DNA of 64,000 nt from Allobosea sp. 67-29 (GTDB lineage: Bacteria > Pseudomonadota > Alphaproteobacteria > Rhizobiales > Beijerinckiaceae). The notes beneath the pieces were generated by a model, which was not told the origin of the DNA, searched no databases, and worked only from the letters and a program-made list of their open reading frames with translations. Positions 18,414 through 26,491 of the stretch are shown in pieces. Every line of letters starts with the position of its first letter. Position 1 is the first letter of the stretch. The stretch is from assembly GCF_001898115.1 (NCBI RefSeq), contig NZ_MKSQ01000019.1, positions 46,697 through 110,696 on the forward strand, written 5' to 3'. The position numbers and the translations under genes were made by a program.

Positions 18414-18477
18414 GTTCTGAATTATAGAACGCAATTCTGTTTTCTTTCAGTAATCAGCTTGCTCTGCGCGCTGTCAA
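18414..18477 (-). promoter_or_regulatory. promoter and operator of the ABC transporter arm
   Basis: On the minus strand: TTGACA (18477-18472), a 17-base spacer, ATTACT (18454-18449), then overlapping palindromes. AGAATTGCGTTCT (18438-18426) adjoins the 17-bp GTTCTATAATTCAGAAC (18430-18414). The 17-base block CAGAATTGCGTTCTATA (18439-18423) is repeated exactly, on the other strand, at 18576-18592 in front of the divergent arm. Operator placement just after the -10 suits a repressor. Confidence 0.75.
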
Positions 18478-18540
18478 GCTGTCTCATCGAGCTCGGTGAC
18501 AGGAGTGCGGACGATCGCTTCGGGTGCCGTGGAGGGCATG

Positions 18541-18601
18541 TTGACACCGCGATCGGCGTGCCGCTAGGGTTATTTCAGAATTGCGTTCTATATTATAGAA
18601 C
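18541..18601 (+). promoter_or_regulatory. promoter and operator of the CoA-transferase arm
   Basis: TTGACA (18541-18546), an 18-base spacer and TAGGGT (18565-18570), followed by CAGAATTGCGTTCTATA (18576-18592) and the near-perfect 17-bp palindrome GTTCTATATTATAGAAC (18585-18601). The arrangement mirrors the opposite promoter at 18414-18477, so both arms should respond to one regulator. The leader to the start codon at 18656 is about 80 bases. Confidence 0.75.
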
Positions 18602-18655
18602 AATAACCGCGGCGCCGCAGAGATCGCGGGGTCGGCTCGGAGGGAGAAGGACGCG

Positions 18656-19471
18656 ATGGACCTTCGGGGCATGGCGGCCCGTGTCGAGGCGGGAATGCAG
18701 CTCGCGCTGCCGGTCGATTATGCGGGAGTCTCGATGGCGATGACCCGGGCGCTGATCGAGCGCGGCGCCGGCGATCTCGACCTGTTCTGCGTTCCGACCG
18801 GCGGCCTGCAGGTCGACCAGCTGATCGGCGCCGGGCTCGTCCGCTCGGTCGAGACGAGCGCGGTCTCGCTCGGCGAGGCGGGCGGGGCTCCGCGCTTCAA
18901 CCAGGCCGTCGGCGAAGGACGGATCGTAGTGCGCGACGCAACCTGCCCGGCGATCCATGCCGCGCTCATGGCGGCGCAGAAGGGCAATCCCTTCCAGCCT
19001 CTGCGCGGCCTCGTCGGTAGCGATGTCCTGCGCTTCCGGCCTGACTGGCGGATGATCGACAACCCCTTCGCCGAGGACCGCGACCCGATCGTCCTGATCC
19101 CGGCAGCACGTCCCGACATCGCCATCTTCCACGCGCCGATGGCGGACCGGAACGGCAATGTCTGGATCGGGCGGCGCCGCGAGCTTGCTGCGATGGCTTA
19201 TGCCGCAGGGCAGACCCTGGTCACGGTCGAACGCATCATCGACGAGAACCTGCTCGGCAGCGAGACGAGCGCAGCGGGAACCTTGCCGGCGCTCTACGTG
19301 ACAGAGATCGCGGTCGCTCCCAGAGGTGCCTGGCCTTACGGGCTCTGGGGAGAATACGCCACCGACACAGCCGAGATCCTGCGCTATGCCAAGGCCGCCC
19401 GCACGGCGGAAGGCTTCGCCACCTATATGGCCCAACCTGCCGCGGGACGCGCCGAGGAGCCCGCGCAGTGA
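18656..19471 (+). CDS. CoA-transferase subunit alpha (GctA-like)
   Basis: A 271-residue family I CoA-transferase alpha subunit: DLDLFCVPTGGLQVDQLIGAGLVRSVETSAVSLGEAGGAPRFNQAVGEGRI, then the PFQPLRGLVGSDVLR segment and PDIAIFHAPMADRNGNVWIG, as in glutaconate CoA-transferase subunit A. With the beta subunit it moves CoA between an acyl-CoA donor and a carboxylic acid. It is the first gene of the rightward arm, behind an IclR-type operator, and overlaps the beta gene by four bases. The acid substrate is unknown. Confidence 0.88.
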   Translation: MDLRGMAARVEAGMQLALPVDYAGVSMAMTRALIERGAGDLDLFCVPTGGLQVDQLIGAGLVRSVETSAVSLGEAGGAPRFNQAVGEGRIVVRDATCPAIHAALMAAQKGNPFQPLRGLVGSDVLRFRPDWRMIDNPFAEDRDPIVLIPAARPDIAIFHAPMADRNGNVWIGRRRELAAMAYAAGQTLVTVERIIDENLLGSETSAAGTLPALYVTEIAVAPRGAWPYGLWGEYATDTAEILRYAKAARTAEGFATYMAQPAAGRAEEPAQ

Positions 19472-20217
19472 CCGAGGTGCATCCCCGCGAAATCCTGATC
19501 GCCACGATCACGCGACTCCTCGACGGTGTCCGGCATGTCGCGGTCGGCGCCTCCTCGCCGATCCCCGCCGCAGGCGCGATGCTGCTGCGGGCCATGAAGA
19601 AGCGCGCGGGCGCGCCGCCGGTCAGGATCTCGATCCTCGGCTCGGTCGAGCATAATTTCTTCACCAACGGCTCCGCCGAATTGTTCGATTGTGCGGGTCA
19701 GGGGCGAATCGACGCCTTCTTCCTCGGCGGCGGCCAGATCGACGGACAGGCCAACATCAATCTCGTCGGCGTCGGCGATTATCCGGCATCGACGCCGCGC
19801 TGGCCGGGCTCGTTCGGCTCGGCCTATCTCTATTTCGTGGTGCCGCGCGTCATCCTCTTCCGCGAGGAACACAGCCCACGCGTCTTCGTGGACAAGGTCG
19901 ATTTCATCAGTGCGCCCGGCACCAGCGCGCCCGGCGTCCACCGGACCGGCGGGCCGGTGGCGCTGCTGACTGGCAAGGCGCTGTTCAGCTTCGACAAGAC
20001 CCGGCCGGGCTTCACCCTGGAGAGCCTCCATCCCGGCCACGCGCTGGAGGAGGTCCGGGAGGCGACGGGATTCGCATTTGCGGATCCCCGGGACACCGGC
20101 CGGACCCCGGCGCCGGATCGAGAGACGCTCGCGCTGCTGCGCGGACAAGTGATGGACGAGCTCGCGGAAACCTATCCGGAATTCGCAAGCCAGATGCGGC
20201 GCGAGGTCCATGCGTGA
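19468..20217 (+). CDS. CoA-transferase subunit beta (GctB-like)
   Basis: A 249-residue partner of the preceding gene, starting in an overlap with its stop. Family features are the VAVGASSPIPAAGAMLLRA N-terminus and FFLGGGQIDGQANINLVGVGDY, the GGxQID..NIN pattern of GctB-type subunits. SVEHNFFTNGSAELFD holds a glutamate at about residue 61 that may be the covalent CoA-carrying residue; I did not align it, so this is tentative. Acts in the cytoplasm with the alpha subunit. Confidence 0.87.
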   Translation: MTEVHPREILIATITRLLDGVRHVAVGASSPIPAAGAMLLRAMKKRAGAPPVRISILGSVEHNFFTNGSAELFDCAGQGRIDAFFLGGGQIDGQANINLVGVGDYPASTPRWPGSFGSAYLYFVVPRVILFREEHSPRVFVDKVDFISAPGTSAPGVHRTGGPVALLTGKALFSFDKTRPGFTLESLHPGHALEEVREATGFAFADPRDTGRTPAPDRETLALLRGQVMDELAETYPEFASQMRREVHA

Positions 20218-20254
20218 CGCTTCGATCCGCAAGAGACAATCGGCAGGACAGGAT

Positions 20255-21502
20255 ATGAATTCTCGCATCGGTTCCCTGGCCAGCATCAAGGTCATCGACG
20301 CCAGCCGGGTTCTCGGGGGACCCTATGCCGGCCAGATCCTCGGCGACCATGGTGCGGACGTCGTCAAGATCGAACCTCCGGCGGGCGACGAGACGCGCGG
20401 CTGGGGGCCGCCCTTCCTTGAAGGCGCGGCGAGCTATTTTCTGGGCCTCAACCGCAACAAGCGCGGCATGGCGCTCGACCTGACGCAGAAGGCAGGCCGC
20501 GAGCTGCTGCTGCGCCTGCTGGAGACGGCCGACGTCTTCATCGAGAACTTCAAGACCGGCACGCTCGACCGCTGGGGCCTTGGGCGTGCGGAACTCGAGC
20601 GGCGCTTCCCGCGCCTCGTCCATTGCCGCGTCTCGGGCTTCGGCGGGGACGGGCCGCTCGGCGGTCTGCCGGGCTACGACGCGGCGATCCAGGCCTCGGC
20701 CGGCATCATGAGCGTGAACGGTGAGCTCGGCGGTGCGCCGCTGCGCGTGGGATTGCCAGTCGTCGACATGGTGACGGGGCTGAACGCCGTGATCGGCATC
20801 CTCATGGCGTTGCAGGAACGGGAATCGAGTGGGAAGGGGCAGTTCGTCGAGACGACGCTCTATGATTGCGGGGTCTCGCTGCTGCACCCCCATCTGCCGA
20901 ATTTCTATCTCTCGGGACAGGTTGCGGGCCGCTCTGGCAACGCCCATCCCAACATCACCCCCTATGACGTCTTCACGACACGCGATGCGCCGCTCTTTCT
21001 GGCCGTCGGCAACAACCGGCAGTTCGCGACTCTTTGCAAGGTGATCGGCCGGCCGGAGCTGGCCGAGGATGCGCGCTACGCAACCAACAAGGACCGCAAC
21101 ATCAACCGCGACGCGCTCAAGCGAGATCTCGAGGCGGCGATGGCGGGCTTCGACTGCGGTCCGCTGGCCGAGCTGCTGATCAAGTCCGGCGTGCCTTGCG
21201 GCGCCGTGCGCTCCATCGACCAGGTGATGGCGGATCCGCATACGCATCACCGCGGCATGGTGGTCGATATCGGCGCCTATCGCGGCACGGGCAGCCCGAT
21301 CAAGATGTCGCGGACCCCGGCCTCCTATCGGCTGGCGCCGCCGCGCTTCGGCGAGCATACGGCGGAGGTGCTCGAAGAGGTCGGGGTGCAGGGCGATCTC
21401 TTCGCCGGGGTGCTGCCGGGTTTCGAGCCGGCGCCGAAGGGCGGGGCCAGGGGGGATGAGACGCAGGCAAGCATGCCCGCGTCGCGGAAGGTGCTCGGAT
21501 GA
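20255..21502 (+). CDS. CaiB/BaiF-family (type III) CoA-transferase
   Basis: A 415-residue family III CoA-transferase: IKVIDASRVLGGPYAGQILGDHGADVVKIEPPAGDETRGWGPPF, then RNKRGMALDLTQKAGRELLLRLLETADVFIENFKTGTL, with the catalytic Asp probably in GLPVVDMVTGLNAV. I chose the ATG at 20255 (AGGA upstream); an ATG at 20210 overlapping the beta stop would add 15 residues. Having both a family I and a family III CoA-transferase in one operon suggests two successive acid activations, or an alternative donor. It overlaps the molybdoenzyme gene by four bases. Confidence 0.88.
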   Translation: MNSRIGSLASIKVIDASRVLGGPYAGQILGDHGADVVKIEPPAGDETRGWGPPFLEGAASYFLGLNRNKRGMALDLTQKAGRELLLRLLETADVFIENFKTGTLDRWGLGRAELERRFPRLVHCRVSGFGGDGPLGGLPGYDAAIQASAGIMSVNGELGGAPLRVGLPVVDMVTGLNAVIGILMALQERESSGKGQFVETTLYDCGVSLLHPHLPNFYLSGQVAGRSGNAHPNITPYDVFTTRDAPLFLAVGNNRQFATLCKVIGRPELAEDARYATNKDRNINRDALKRDLEAAMAGFDCGPLAELLIKSGVPCGAVRSIDQVMADPHTHHRGMVVDIGAYRGTGSPIKMSRTPASYRLAPPRFGEHTAEVLEEVGVQGDLFAGVLPGFEPAPKGGARGDETQASMPASRKVLG

Positions 21503-23811
21503 GCTCGATCCAGCGCTACCCGCATTGCAGCCATTGGGGCGCCTACACCATCCTGGTCGAAAACGGCAGGATCGTCGGCATCGAGCCCTTCGAGCATGAT
21601 CCTTCGCCGTCGCCGATCAACCAATCGGTCCGCGATTGGGCGAGCACGGAGCGCCGTGTCCTGACCCCGCTGGTCCGTTCGGGCTGGCTCGAAGGCCGCG
21701 AGAGGAGCGATCGCCGCGGCCGGGGGCGCGACAGGTTCGTGCCGGTGAGCTGGGAGGAGGCGACCTCGCTCGTCGCGGGCGAGATCAAGCGCGTCTCGGA
21801 GAGCTTCGGCAACGCCTCGATTTTCGCGGGGTCCTATGGCTGGACCAGCTGCGGCCGGTTCCACCACGCGCCGTCGCAATTGAAGCGCATGTTGAACCTG
21901 GTCGGTGGCTATACCGGCCACGCCGACACATATTCGATCGCAGCCGGGCCGGTGATCCTGCGCCATACGCTGGGCGACGACAGCGCCTGCGGCGGCGAGG
22001 CCAATACGCTGGACACCATCGCGCAGCACAGCGAGACGCTGGTCGTTTTCGGGGCGCTTTCGCCGCGGACGGCGCAGAACGAGGCCGGCGGGATCGCCAG
22101 CCATGCGCTGGAAACCCATCTGCGCAAGATCGCCGAGAGGGGCGTGAGGGTCGTCCTGGTTTCACCGCTGCGCGATGACGTGCCCGGCTGGCTGGGCGCC
22201 GAATGGTGGCCGATCCGGCCGAATACCGATGCGGCCTTGATGCTCGGGTTTGCCGGCGAGATCCTGAGGCGGGACCGGCACGACCGCGCCTTCCTCGAGC
22301 GCTGCACGAGCGGCTCCGAACGGCTGATCGCCTATCTCGACGGCAGCCTGGACGGCGTGGCCAAGGACGCGGGCTGGGCCGCCGGCATTACCGGGCTGGA
22401 GGCGAGCCTGATCGTCGCGCTTGCGCAGCGGCTGGTCGAGACGCGCTCGATGCTGACGGTGAGCTGGAGCCTGCAGCGCGCCCATCACGGCGAGCAGCCC
22501 TTCTGGGCGGCGCTGGCGCTGGCGGCGATGACGGGCCAGATCGGCCTGCCGGGCGGCGGGGTCGGCTATGGCTATGCGTCGCTCGGGGGCGTCGGTGCGC
22601 CGATCAATCTCGCGAAGTCGCCGGCGATGCCGCAATTGCGGAAGGCGCTGAAAAGCTTCATTCCGGTCGCCCGGATCAGCGACATGCTGCTGCATCCGGG
22701 CGAGGCATACACCTATGAAGGTGAGACCCGCACCTATCCCGATGCGCGGCTGGTCTACTGGGCCGGCGGCAACCCCTATCACCACCATCAGGACCTCAAC
22801 CGCCTCGCGGAGGCCTGGACCCGGCCGGAAACGATCATCGTGCAGGACCCGATGTTCACCGCGACCGCGCAGCGCGCCGACATCGTATTGCCGGCCAACA
22901 CGTCGATCGAGCGCAACGATATGGCGGGCAACAAGCGCTCCGACTGCATCATCGCCATGCACAAGGCGATCGGGCCGGTCGGGGAGTCCCGCTCCGATTT
23001 CGACATCTTCCGGGCGATCGCCGAAAAGCTCGGCATCGGGCGGGAATTCGACGAAGGCCGCGACGAGATGGGTTGGCTGCGCCACCTCTACGAAACGACC
23101 CGCGACGATGCCGCGGCGCGTCTTGGCTTCAAGATGCCGGATTTCGACACTTTCTGGGCCCAGGGCTATGCTCGCTGCCCGACGCAGGCCGAACACACTT
23201 ATCTGTCCGCGTTTCGCGATAAGCCGCAGGATAATGCTCTCGCGACCGAAAGCGGGCGGATCGTCCTCGGCAGCAGCACTCTCGCGGCGCTCGACTACGA
23301 CGATTGCCCGGCCCATCCGGCCTGGATCGAGCCGGTGGAATGGCTTGGTGCGGCCGGTGCCGCCGATCAGTTCCACCTCATCTCCCACCAGCCCGAGGGG
23401 CGGCTGCACAGCCAGCTCGAGACGAGCGCTGCCAGTATGGCCGGCAAGCGCGGCGGCCGCGAGCAGGCGCGGCTTCACCCAGAGGACGCGGCAGCCCTCG
23501 GCATTGCCGACGGCCAGACGGTCCGGCTCTGGAACGAGCGTGGGGCCTGCCTCGCGACGGCCCAGATCAGCGACGGGGTGCGGCGCCGGGTTGTCGTCCT
23601 GCCGACCGGCGCCTGGTTCACGCCCACCGGCAATAGCGGCCTCGACGTCGCCGGCAATCCGAACGTCCTGACGGTCGATATCGGGACATCCCGCTTCGGG
23701 CAAGGCTGCTCGGCCCATACCTGTCTCGTCAGGATCGAGCCTTATGAAGGCGAGGCCGGCGATGCGGCGCAGCGTTATCGCGAGCAGATGAACCGGCTGG
23801 TCGCCATATAG
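21499..23811 (+). CDS. molybdopterin oxidoreductase, BisC/TorA/DMSO-reductase type
   Basis: A 770-residue single-subunit molybdoenzyme. It starts HCSHWGAYTILVENGRIVGIEPF, lacks an N-terminal iron-sulfur cysteine motif and has GSYGWTSCGRFHHA (residues 111-124), the signature region whose serine (about Ser117) coordinates molybdenum in DMSO, TMAO and biotin sulfoxide reductases. The molybdopterin-binding blocks (VYWAGGNPYHHHQDLNRL, QDPMFTATAQRADIVLPA, LPTGAWFTP) are intact. No Tat signal is visible, so it is probably cytoplasmic like BisC. It should reduce an S- or N-oxide, or hydroxylate in reverse; the substrate is unknown. Such an enzyme within a CoA-transferase operon is unusual. Confidence 0.87.
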   Translation: MSSIQRYPHCSHWGAYTILVENGRIVGIEPFEHDPSPSPINQSVRDWASTERRVLTPLVRSGWLEGRERSDRRGRGRDRFVPVSWEEATSLVAGEIKRVSESFGNASIFAGSYGWTSCGRFHHAPSQLKRMLNLVGGYTGHADTYSIAAGPVILRHTLGDDSACGGEANTLDTIAQHSETLVVFGALSPRTAQNEAGGIASHALETHLRKIAERGVRVVLVSPLRDDVPGWLGAEWWPIRPNTDAALMLGFAGEILRRDRHDRAFLERCTSGSERLIAYLDGSLDGVAKDAGWAAGITGLEASLIVALAQRLVETRSMLTVSWSLQRAHHGEQPFWAALALAAMTGQIGLPGGGVGYGYASLGGVGAPINLAKSPAMPQLRKALKSFIPVARISDMLLHPGEAYTYEGETRTYPDARLVYWAGGNPYHHHQDLNRLAEAWTRPETIIVQDPMFTATAQRADIVLPANTSIERNDMAGNKRSDCIIAMHKAIGPVGESRSDFDIFRAIAEKLGIGREFDEGRDEMGWLRHLYETTRDDAAARLGFKMPDFDTFWAQGYARCPTQAEHTYLSAFRDKPQDNALATESGRIVLGSSTLAALDYDDCPAHPAWIEPVEWLGAAGAADQFHLISHQPEGRLHSQLETSAASMAGKRGGREQARLHPEDAAALGIADGQTVRLWNERGACLATAQISDGVRRRVVVLPTGAWFTPTGNSGLDVAGNPNVLTVDIGTSRFGQGCSAHTCLVRIEPYEGEAGDAAQRYREQMNRLVAI

Positions 23812-23887
23812 CGCCGCGCCTCACGAGGACTGGACGAGCGGGACGCAGCAGCAGCGCCCGCCTTCGTGCAGGAAAGGAATCGATGAC

Positions 23888-24457
23888 ATGACGCAGCCCG
23901 CTATCAGCCGTTTTCCCGTCCCCGAGATCGATGCGTTGCCGGACGATATCCGCGAGCGGATCCTCGCCGTGCAGGAGAAGTCCGGCTTCGTACCAAACGT
24001 CTTCCTGACGCTCGCGCATCGTCCGGACGAGTTCCGCGCCTTCTTCGCCTATCACGACGCCCTGATGAACAAGGCGGACGGGCTGACGAAGGCCGAGCGC
24101 GAGATGATCGTGGTCGCGACCAGCAATGCCAACCAGTGCCAGTATTGCGTCGTGGCTCATGGCGCGATCCTGCGGGTGCGGGCGAAGAATCCGCTGATCG
24201 CGGACCAGGTGGCGGTGAACTACCGCAAAGCCGACATCACGCCCCGGCAGCGCGCGATGCTTGACTTCGCGATGAAAGTCTCCGCTCGCGCCTATGAGGT
24301 CCGGGACGACGACATCGCCACGCTGCACGAGCACGGTTTCAGTGAGGACGATACCTGGGACATCGCCGCCATTGCGGCCTTCTTCGGCATGTCGAACCGC
24401 CTCGCCAACGTGACCAGCATGCGCCCGAACGACGAGTTCTACGCAATGGGGCGCTAG
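23888..24457 (+). CDS. peroxidase-related / AhpD-like carboxymuconolactone decarboxylase family protein
   Basis: The 189-residue product has the AhpD-like core: GLTKAEREMIVVATSNANQCQYCVVAHGAILR, with the CxxC-x3-H (CQYCVVAH) redox motif. An N-terminal PEIDALPDDIRERILAVQEKSGFVPNVFLTLAHRPDEFRAFFAYHDAL matches the 'uncharacterised peroxidase-related enzyme' subgroup. It may handle peroxides or provide thiol redox chemistry for the upstream molybdoenzyme; that link is inference. A 76-base gap follows the molybdoenzyme gene and contains GGAAAGG-like ribosome signals before the ATG. Confidence 0.82.
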   Translation: MTQPAISRFPVPEIDALPDDIRERILAVQEKSGFVPNVFLTLAHRPDEFRAFFAYHDALMNKADGLTKAEREMIVVATSNANQCQYCVVAHGAILRVRAKNPLIADQVAVNYRKADITPRQRAMLDFAMKVSARAYEVRDDDIATLHEHGFSEDDTWDIAAIAAFFGMSNRLANVTSMRPNDEFYAMGR

Positions 24458-24831
24458 ACAGCTCTCGGCTCCTTGGAGGGCGCTCGGGTGCGGGGGGACG
24501 CCATAGCCGGGAACTCACGGGCAAGGCGCTACGACCTCAGGCGAATGGAGATGGGCGCGCATCGATCCAGCGCCCTGCCAGACTTCAGGACATGGGCGGT
24601 ACCACTGACCGCCCGCCAGTTATGTGCAGCTCGCCTTGCGTATCCGGCGGCAAAGCGCCGATCGCGGTGTCACTTTTGACGGTATGTGGGATTATATAAC
24701 AATTTCAATTACATAAATGTTCGTTGATTTGTCCGGCCCGGCCCACCACTTTTTCTCCGACGTGTCGGTTCTGGATGCGGCCCGCTCTGGCGCGGGGCCG
24801 TGCGCGGTCGACGGTGACCGCTCAAGCACCG
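24458..24831. other. 374-bp non-coding stretch
   Basis: No convincing gene on either strand. It contains an AT-rich patch at 24685-24718 (ATTATATAACAATTTCAATT) that stands out from the GC-rich surroundings and could be a promoter or transfer scar; a minus-strand TATAAT falls at 24696-24691, but no gene lies in its path for over 200 bases. Confidence 0.4.
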
Positions 24832-24945
24832 TTAGAACAGCAGGCGCCAGGTGCTCCATCCGAGCAACGAAAGCCAGCCGAGCATCGCGGCGGCAGACGC
24901 AGTCAGGAACATCGGGACGAGCAAACGTTCCTTGATCCCGTTCAC
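24832..24945 (-). CDS. small single-pass membrane protein, 37 aa
   Basis: A short ORF starting with GTG at 24945, preceded by GGGAGA eight bases upstream. It reads MNGIKERLLVPMFLTASAAAM and continues LGWLSLLGWSTWRLLF. A basic N-terminus and one hydrophobic segment of about 24 residues suit a small bitopic membrane protein. It has no known family that I recognise. The reading frame, ribosome site and hydrophobic composition support it; length makes it uncertain. Confidence 0.5.
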   Translation of the reverse strand: MNGIKERLLVPMFLTASAAAMLGWLSLLGWSTWRLLF

Positions 24946-25007
24946 GAGCATTCTCCCGAAGCAATGGGCGGATCGGAGTGCCGGCCGATCGGCTCGGCTT
25001 GGCTAGG

Positions 25008-25298
25008 CTAGGCGCCGGTCGGCAACGGATCTGACTGAATGGCCGCCGAGCCCTGATCGATCGACCCTGCCGGCTGTCGGGGGGAGCGCCGCTTTCGCGG
25101 AACGAACGGCAATACCTGTGCCGAGGAGGTGATGTTTCTGGCCTCATGCAAAGCGACGATCGCATCTTCGATCATCTTTCGCAGGTGAGCGTCGTTACGA
25201 TTGTTGCCGATCAAGCAGAAGAATGCGCTCAATAGAAAGATATTACACTGATCGTAGTCAGAGTGACTGATTCCGCGCTTCGCCTTCTCTATCCTCAT
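25008..25298 (-). CDS. hypothetical protein, 96 aa
   Basis: The start at 25298 follows a good GGAGG site at eight bases. The product, MRIEKAKRGISHSDYDQCNI and on, has a hydrophobic FLLSAFFCLIG segment, a polar NNRNDAHLRKMIEDAIVALHEARNI helix and a Pro/Ser/Arg-rich tail. The first ~60 residues have amino-acid composition closer to a real protein than to a GC shadow (Asn, Asp, Ile and Phe rich), which also suggests lower-GC, possibly acquired, DNA. I recognise no family. Confidence 0.55.
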   Translation of the reverse strand: MRIEKAKRGISHSDYDQCNIFLLSAFFCLIGNNRNDAHLRKMIEDAIVALHEARNITSSAQVLPFVPRKRRSPRQPAGSIDQGSAAIQSDPLPTGA

Positions 25299-25429
25299 CT
25301 CGGCCTCCGCTCACTACAGAACTCGAGAGTGATCCCGAATTCGGACCGCGCTGAATGAAAGCATGGACGCGCCACTGCCGATTTGATCTGGCGCAAAAAA
25401 GGAGCCCCGCGGCGAAAGGGCACGTGCCG

Positions 25430-25525
25430 CTAGCGGCGCAGCATCAGAGGGAGTGCGAGCAGCAGGGCGGCGGCGAACACGATGGCGGCGCGCAACCACA
25501 CGGCGGAATGTCGTTCGCCCGGCAT
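25430..25525 (-). CDS. putative small membrane protein, 31 aa
   Basis: The product starts MPGERHSAVWLRAAIVFAAA and continues into LLLALPLMLRR: a charged N-terminus, one strong transmembrane helix and a basic end. The ribosome site is weak (GAAG about 11 bases before the ATG). A GC-rich region ending in a minus-strand T-run (25395-25400) follows the stop and could terminate it. Confidence 0.35.
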   Translation of the reverse strand: MPGERHSAVWLRAAIVFAAALLLALPLMLRR

Positions 25526-25721
25526 TTCTTTTGCTTCGTCTTATTAATGATGACGTAAGGGAACATGATGACTGTCCGTTCGCAACCGCATTCTGCGGCA
25601 GATGTTCGCCGCCGGCGACTCAGCGGCTGGCGTCACAAGCCCGGGCGGTGCGTTGCGCCGCCTGTCGGGAGGATGGGCTCGATCCCCTCCACGACTGTCC
25701 GCGTGCCGGCCGGCGCGGTGT

Positions 25722-26444
25722 TCAGGCCGGGCGCGTGGCCCATTCTCCCAGCAGCGAGACGTTGGTGAGGCTGATGAGGTGAGCCTGGATCGGCCCGAGA
25801 TAGCCTTTCCGGCGCAAGTCGAGCCAGGCGTCGTCGGGCAGCGCGTTGAGCCGCTGCTCGTCGACGGCCGCAAAGCCGCTGAAGCTCGAATGTCCGCCAT
25901 CGGCCGAACGGATCTCGATGGTCACGGTCTGCAGCAGGTCGAGGGTCTTGAGCTGGGCGCCGAAGGCGGCGGTGCGCTCCGCCGCCTCGCTGTACTCGGC
26001 CACGAAGGCGATGACTCGCTGCAGCGCCTCGGCCGGCTCGCCATCGTCCTGGAACAGGCGCTCGCCCTCGGCCTTATCGAGCCCGGCGAAGCCGCCGTCG
26101 ATGCAGACGACCTGCCGCTCGCTCGAGATTTCCCCGCCGATGAACGGATAGCGTCGCAGATAGGCCGGGGCGTGACGGCCGCGCCAGCGCCCGTCGCCGT
26201 CGACGAAACAGCTTTCGCCCGGCCGCATGCCGACCATGAACAGCGGCGAGACCGTGCCGTTCTCCTCGAGGAAGAGGATCGGCATGTCGCGGCAGCCGGG
26301 CACGAACTCCGCCAGCAGCGCCGGGAGCACGTGGCTGCCGGCGGCGAAGGCATAGGGCCTCTCGGCCGGGGCGATGCGAGCCTGGCGATGCGTATCGCGG
26401 TCGATGACGGCGATGCTGGAATAGAAGAGCGGGAGCGAGGCCAT
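25722..26444 (-). CDS. SapC-family protein
   Basis: A 240-residue protein of the SapC family (named after an S-layer-associated Campylobacter protein): PLFYSSIAVIDRDTHRQARIAPAERPYAFAAGSHVLPALLAEFVPGCRDMPILFLEENGTVSPLFMVGMRPGESCFVDGDGRWRGRHAPAYLRRYPFI is the conserved N-terminal block, ending with the QRLNALPDDAWLDLRRKGYLGPIQAHLISL C-terminus. It lacks a signal peptide, so it is presumably cytoplasmic. The start at 26444 gives the usual family length. It is the last gene of the two-partner secretion operon, 47 bases after tpsB, suggesting a role in adhesin production; the biochemical function is unknown. Confidence 0.85.
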   Translation of the reverse strand: MASLPLFYSSIAVIDRDTHRQARIAPAERPYAFAAGSHVLPALLAEFVPGCRDMPILFLEENGTVSPLFMVGMRPGESCFVDGDGRWRGRHAPAYLRRYPFIGGEISSERQVVCIDGGFAGLDKAEGERLFQDDGEPAEALQRVIAFVAEYSEAAERTAAFGAQLKTLDLLQTVTIEIRSADGGHSSFSGFAAVDEQRLNALPDDAWLDLRRKGYLGPIQAHLISLTNVSLLGEWATRPA

Positions 26445-26491
26445 GGCGGGTCCTTGTCCGTAGGGAAGTCGGGAGAAGCCGTTCGGGCGGC

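Noticed and set aside
24717..24935. A 72-codon plus-strand ORF downstream of the AT-rich island
   Set aside because: No ribosome site, Ser/Arg-rich shadow composition, and it overlaps the better supported 37-aa minus-strand ORF.
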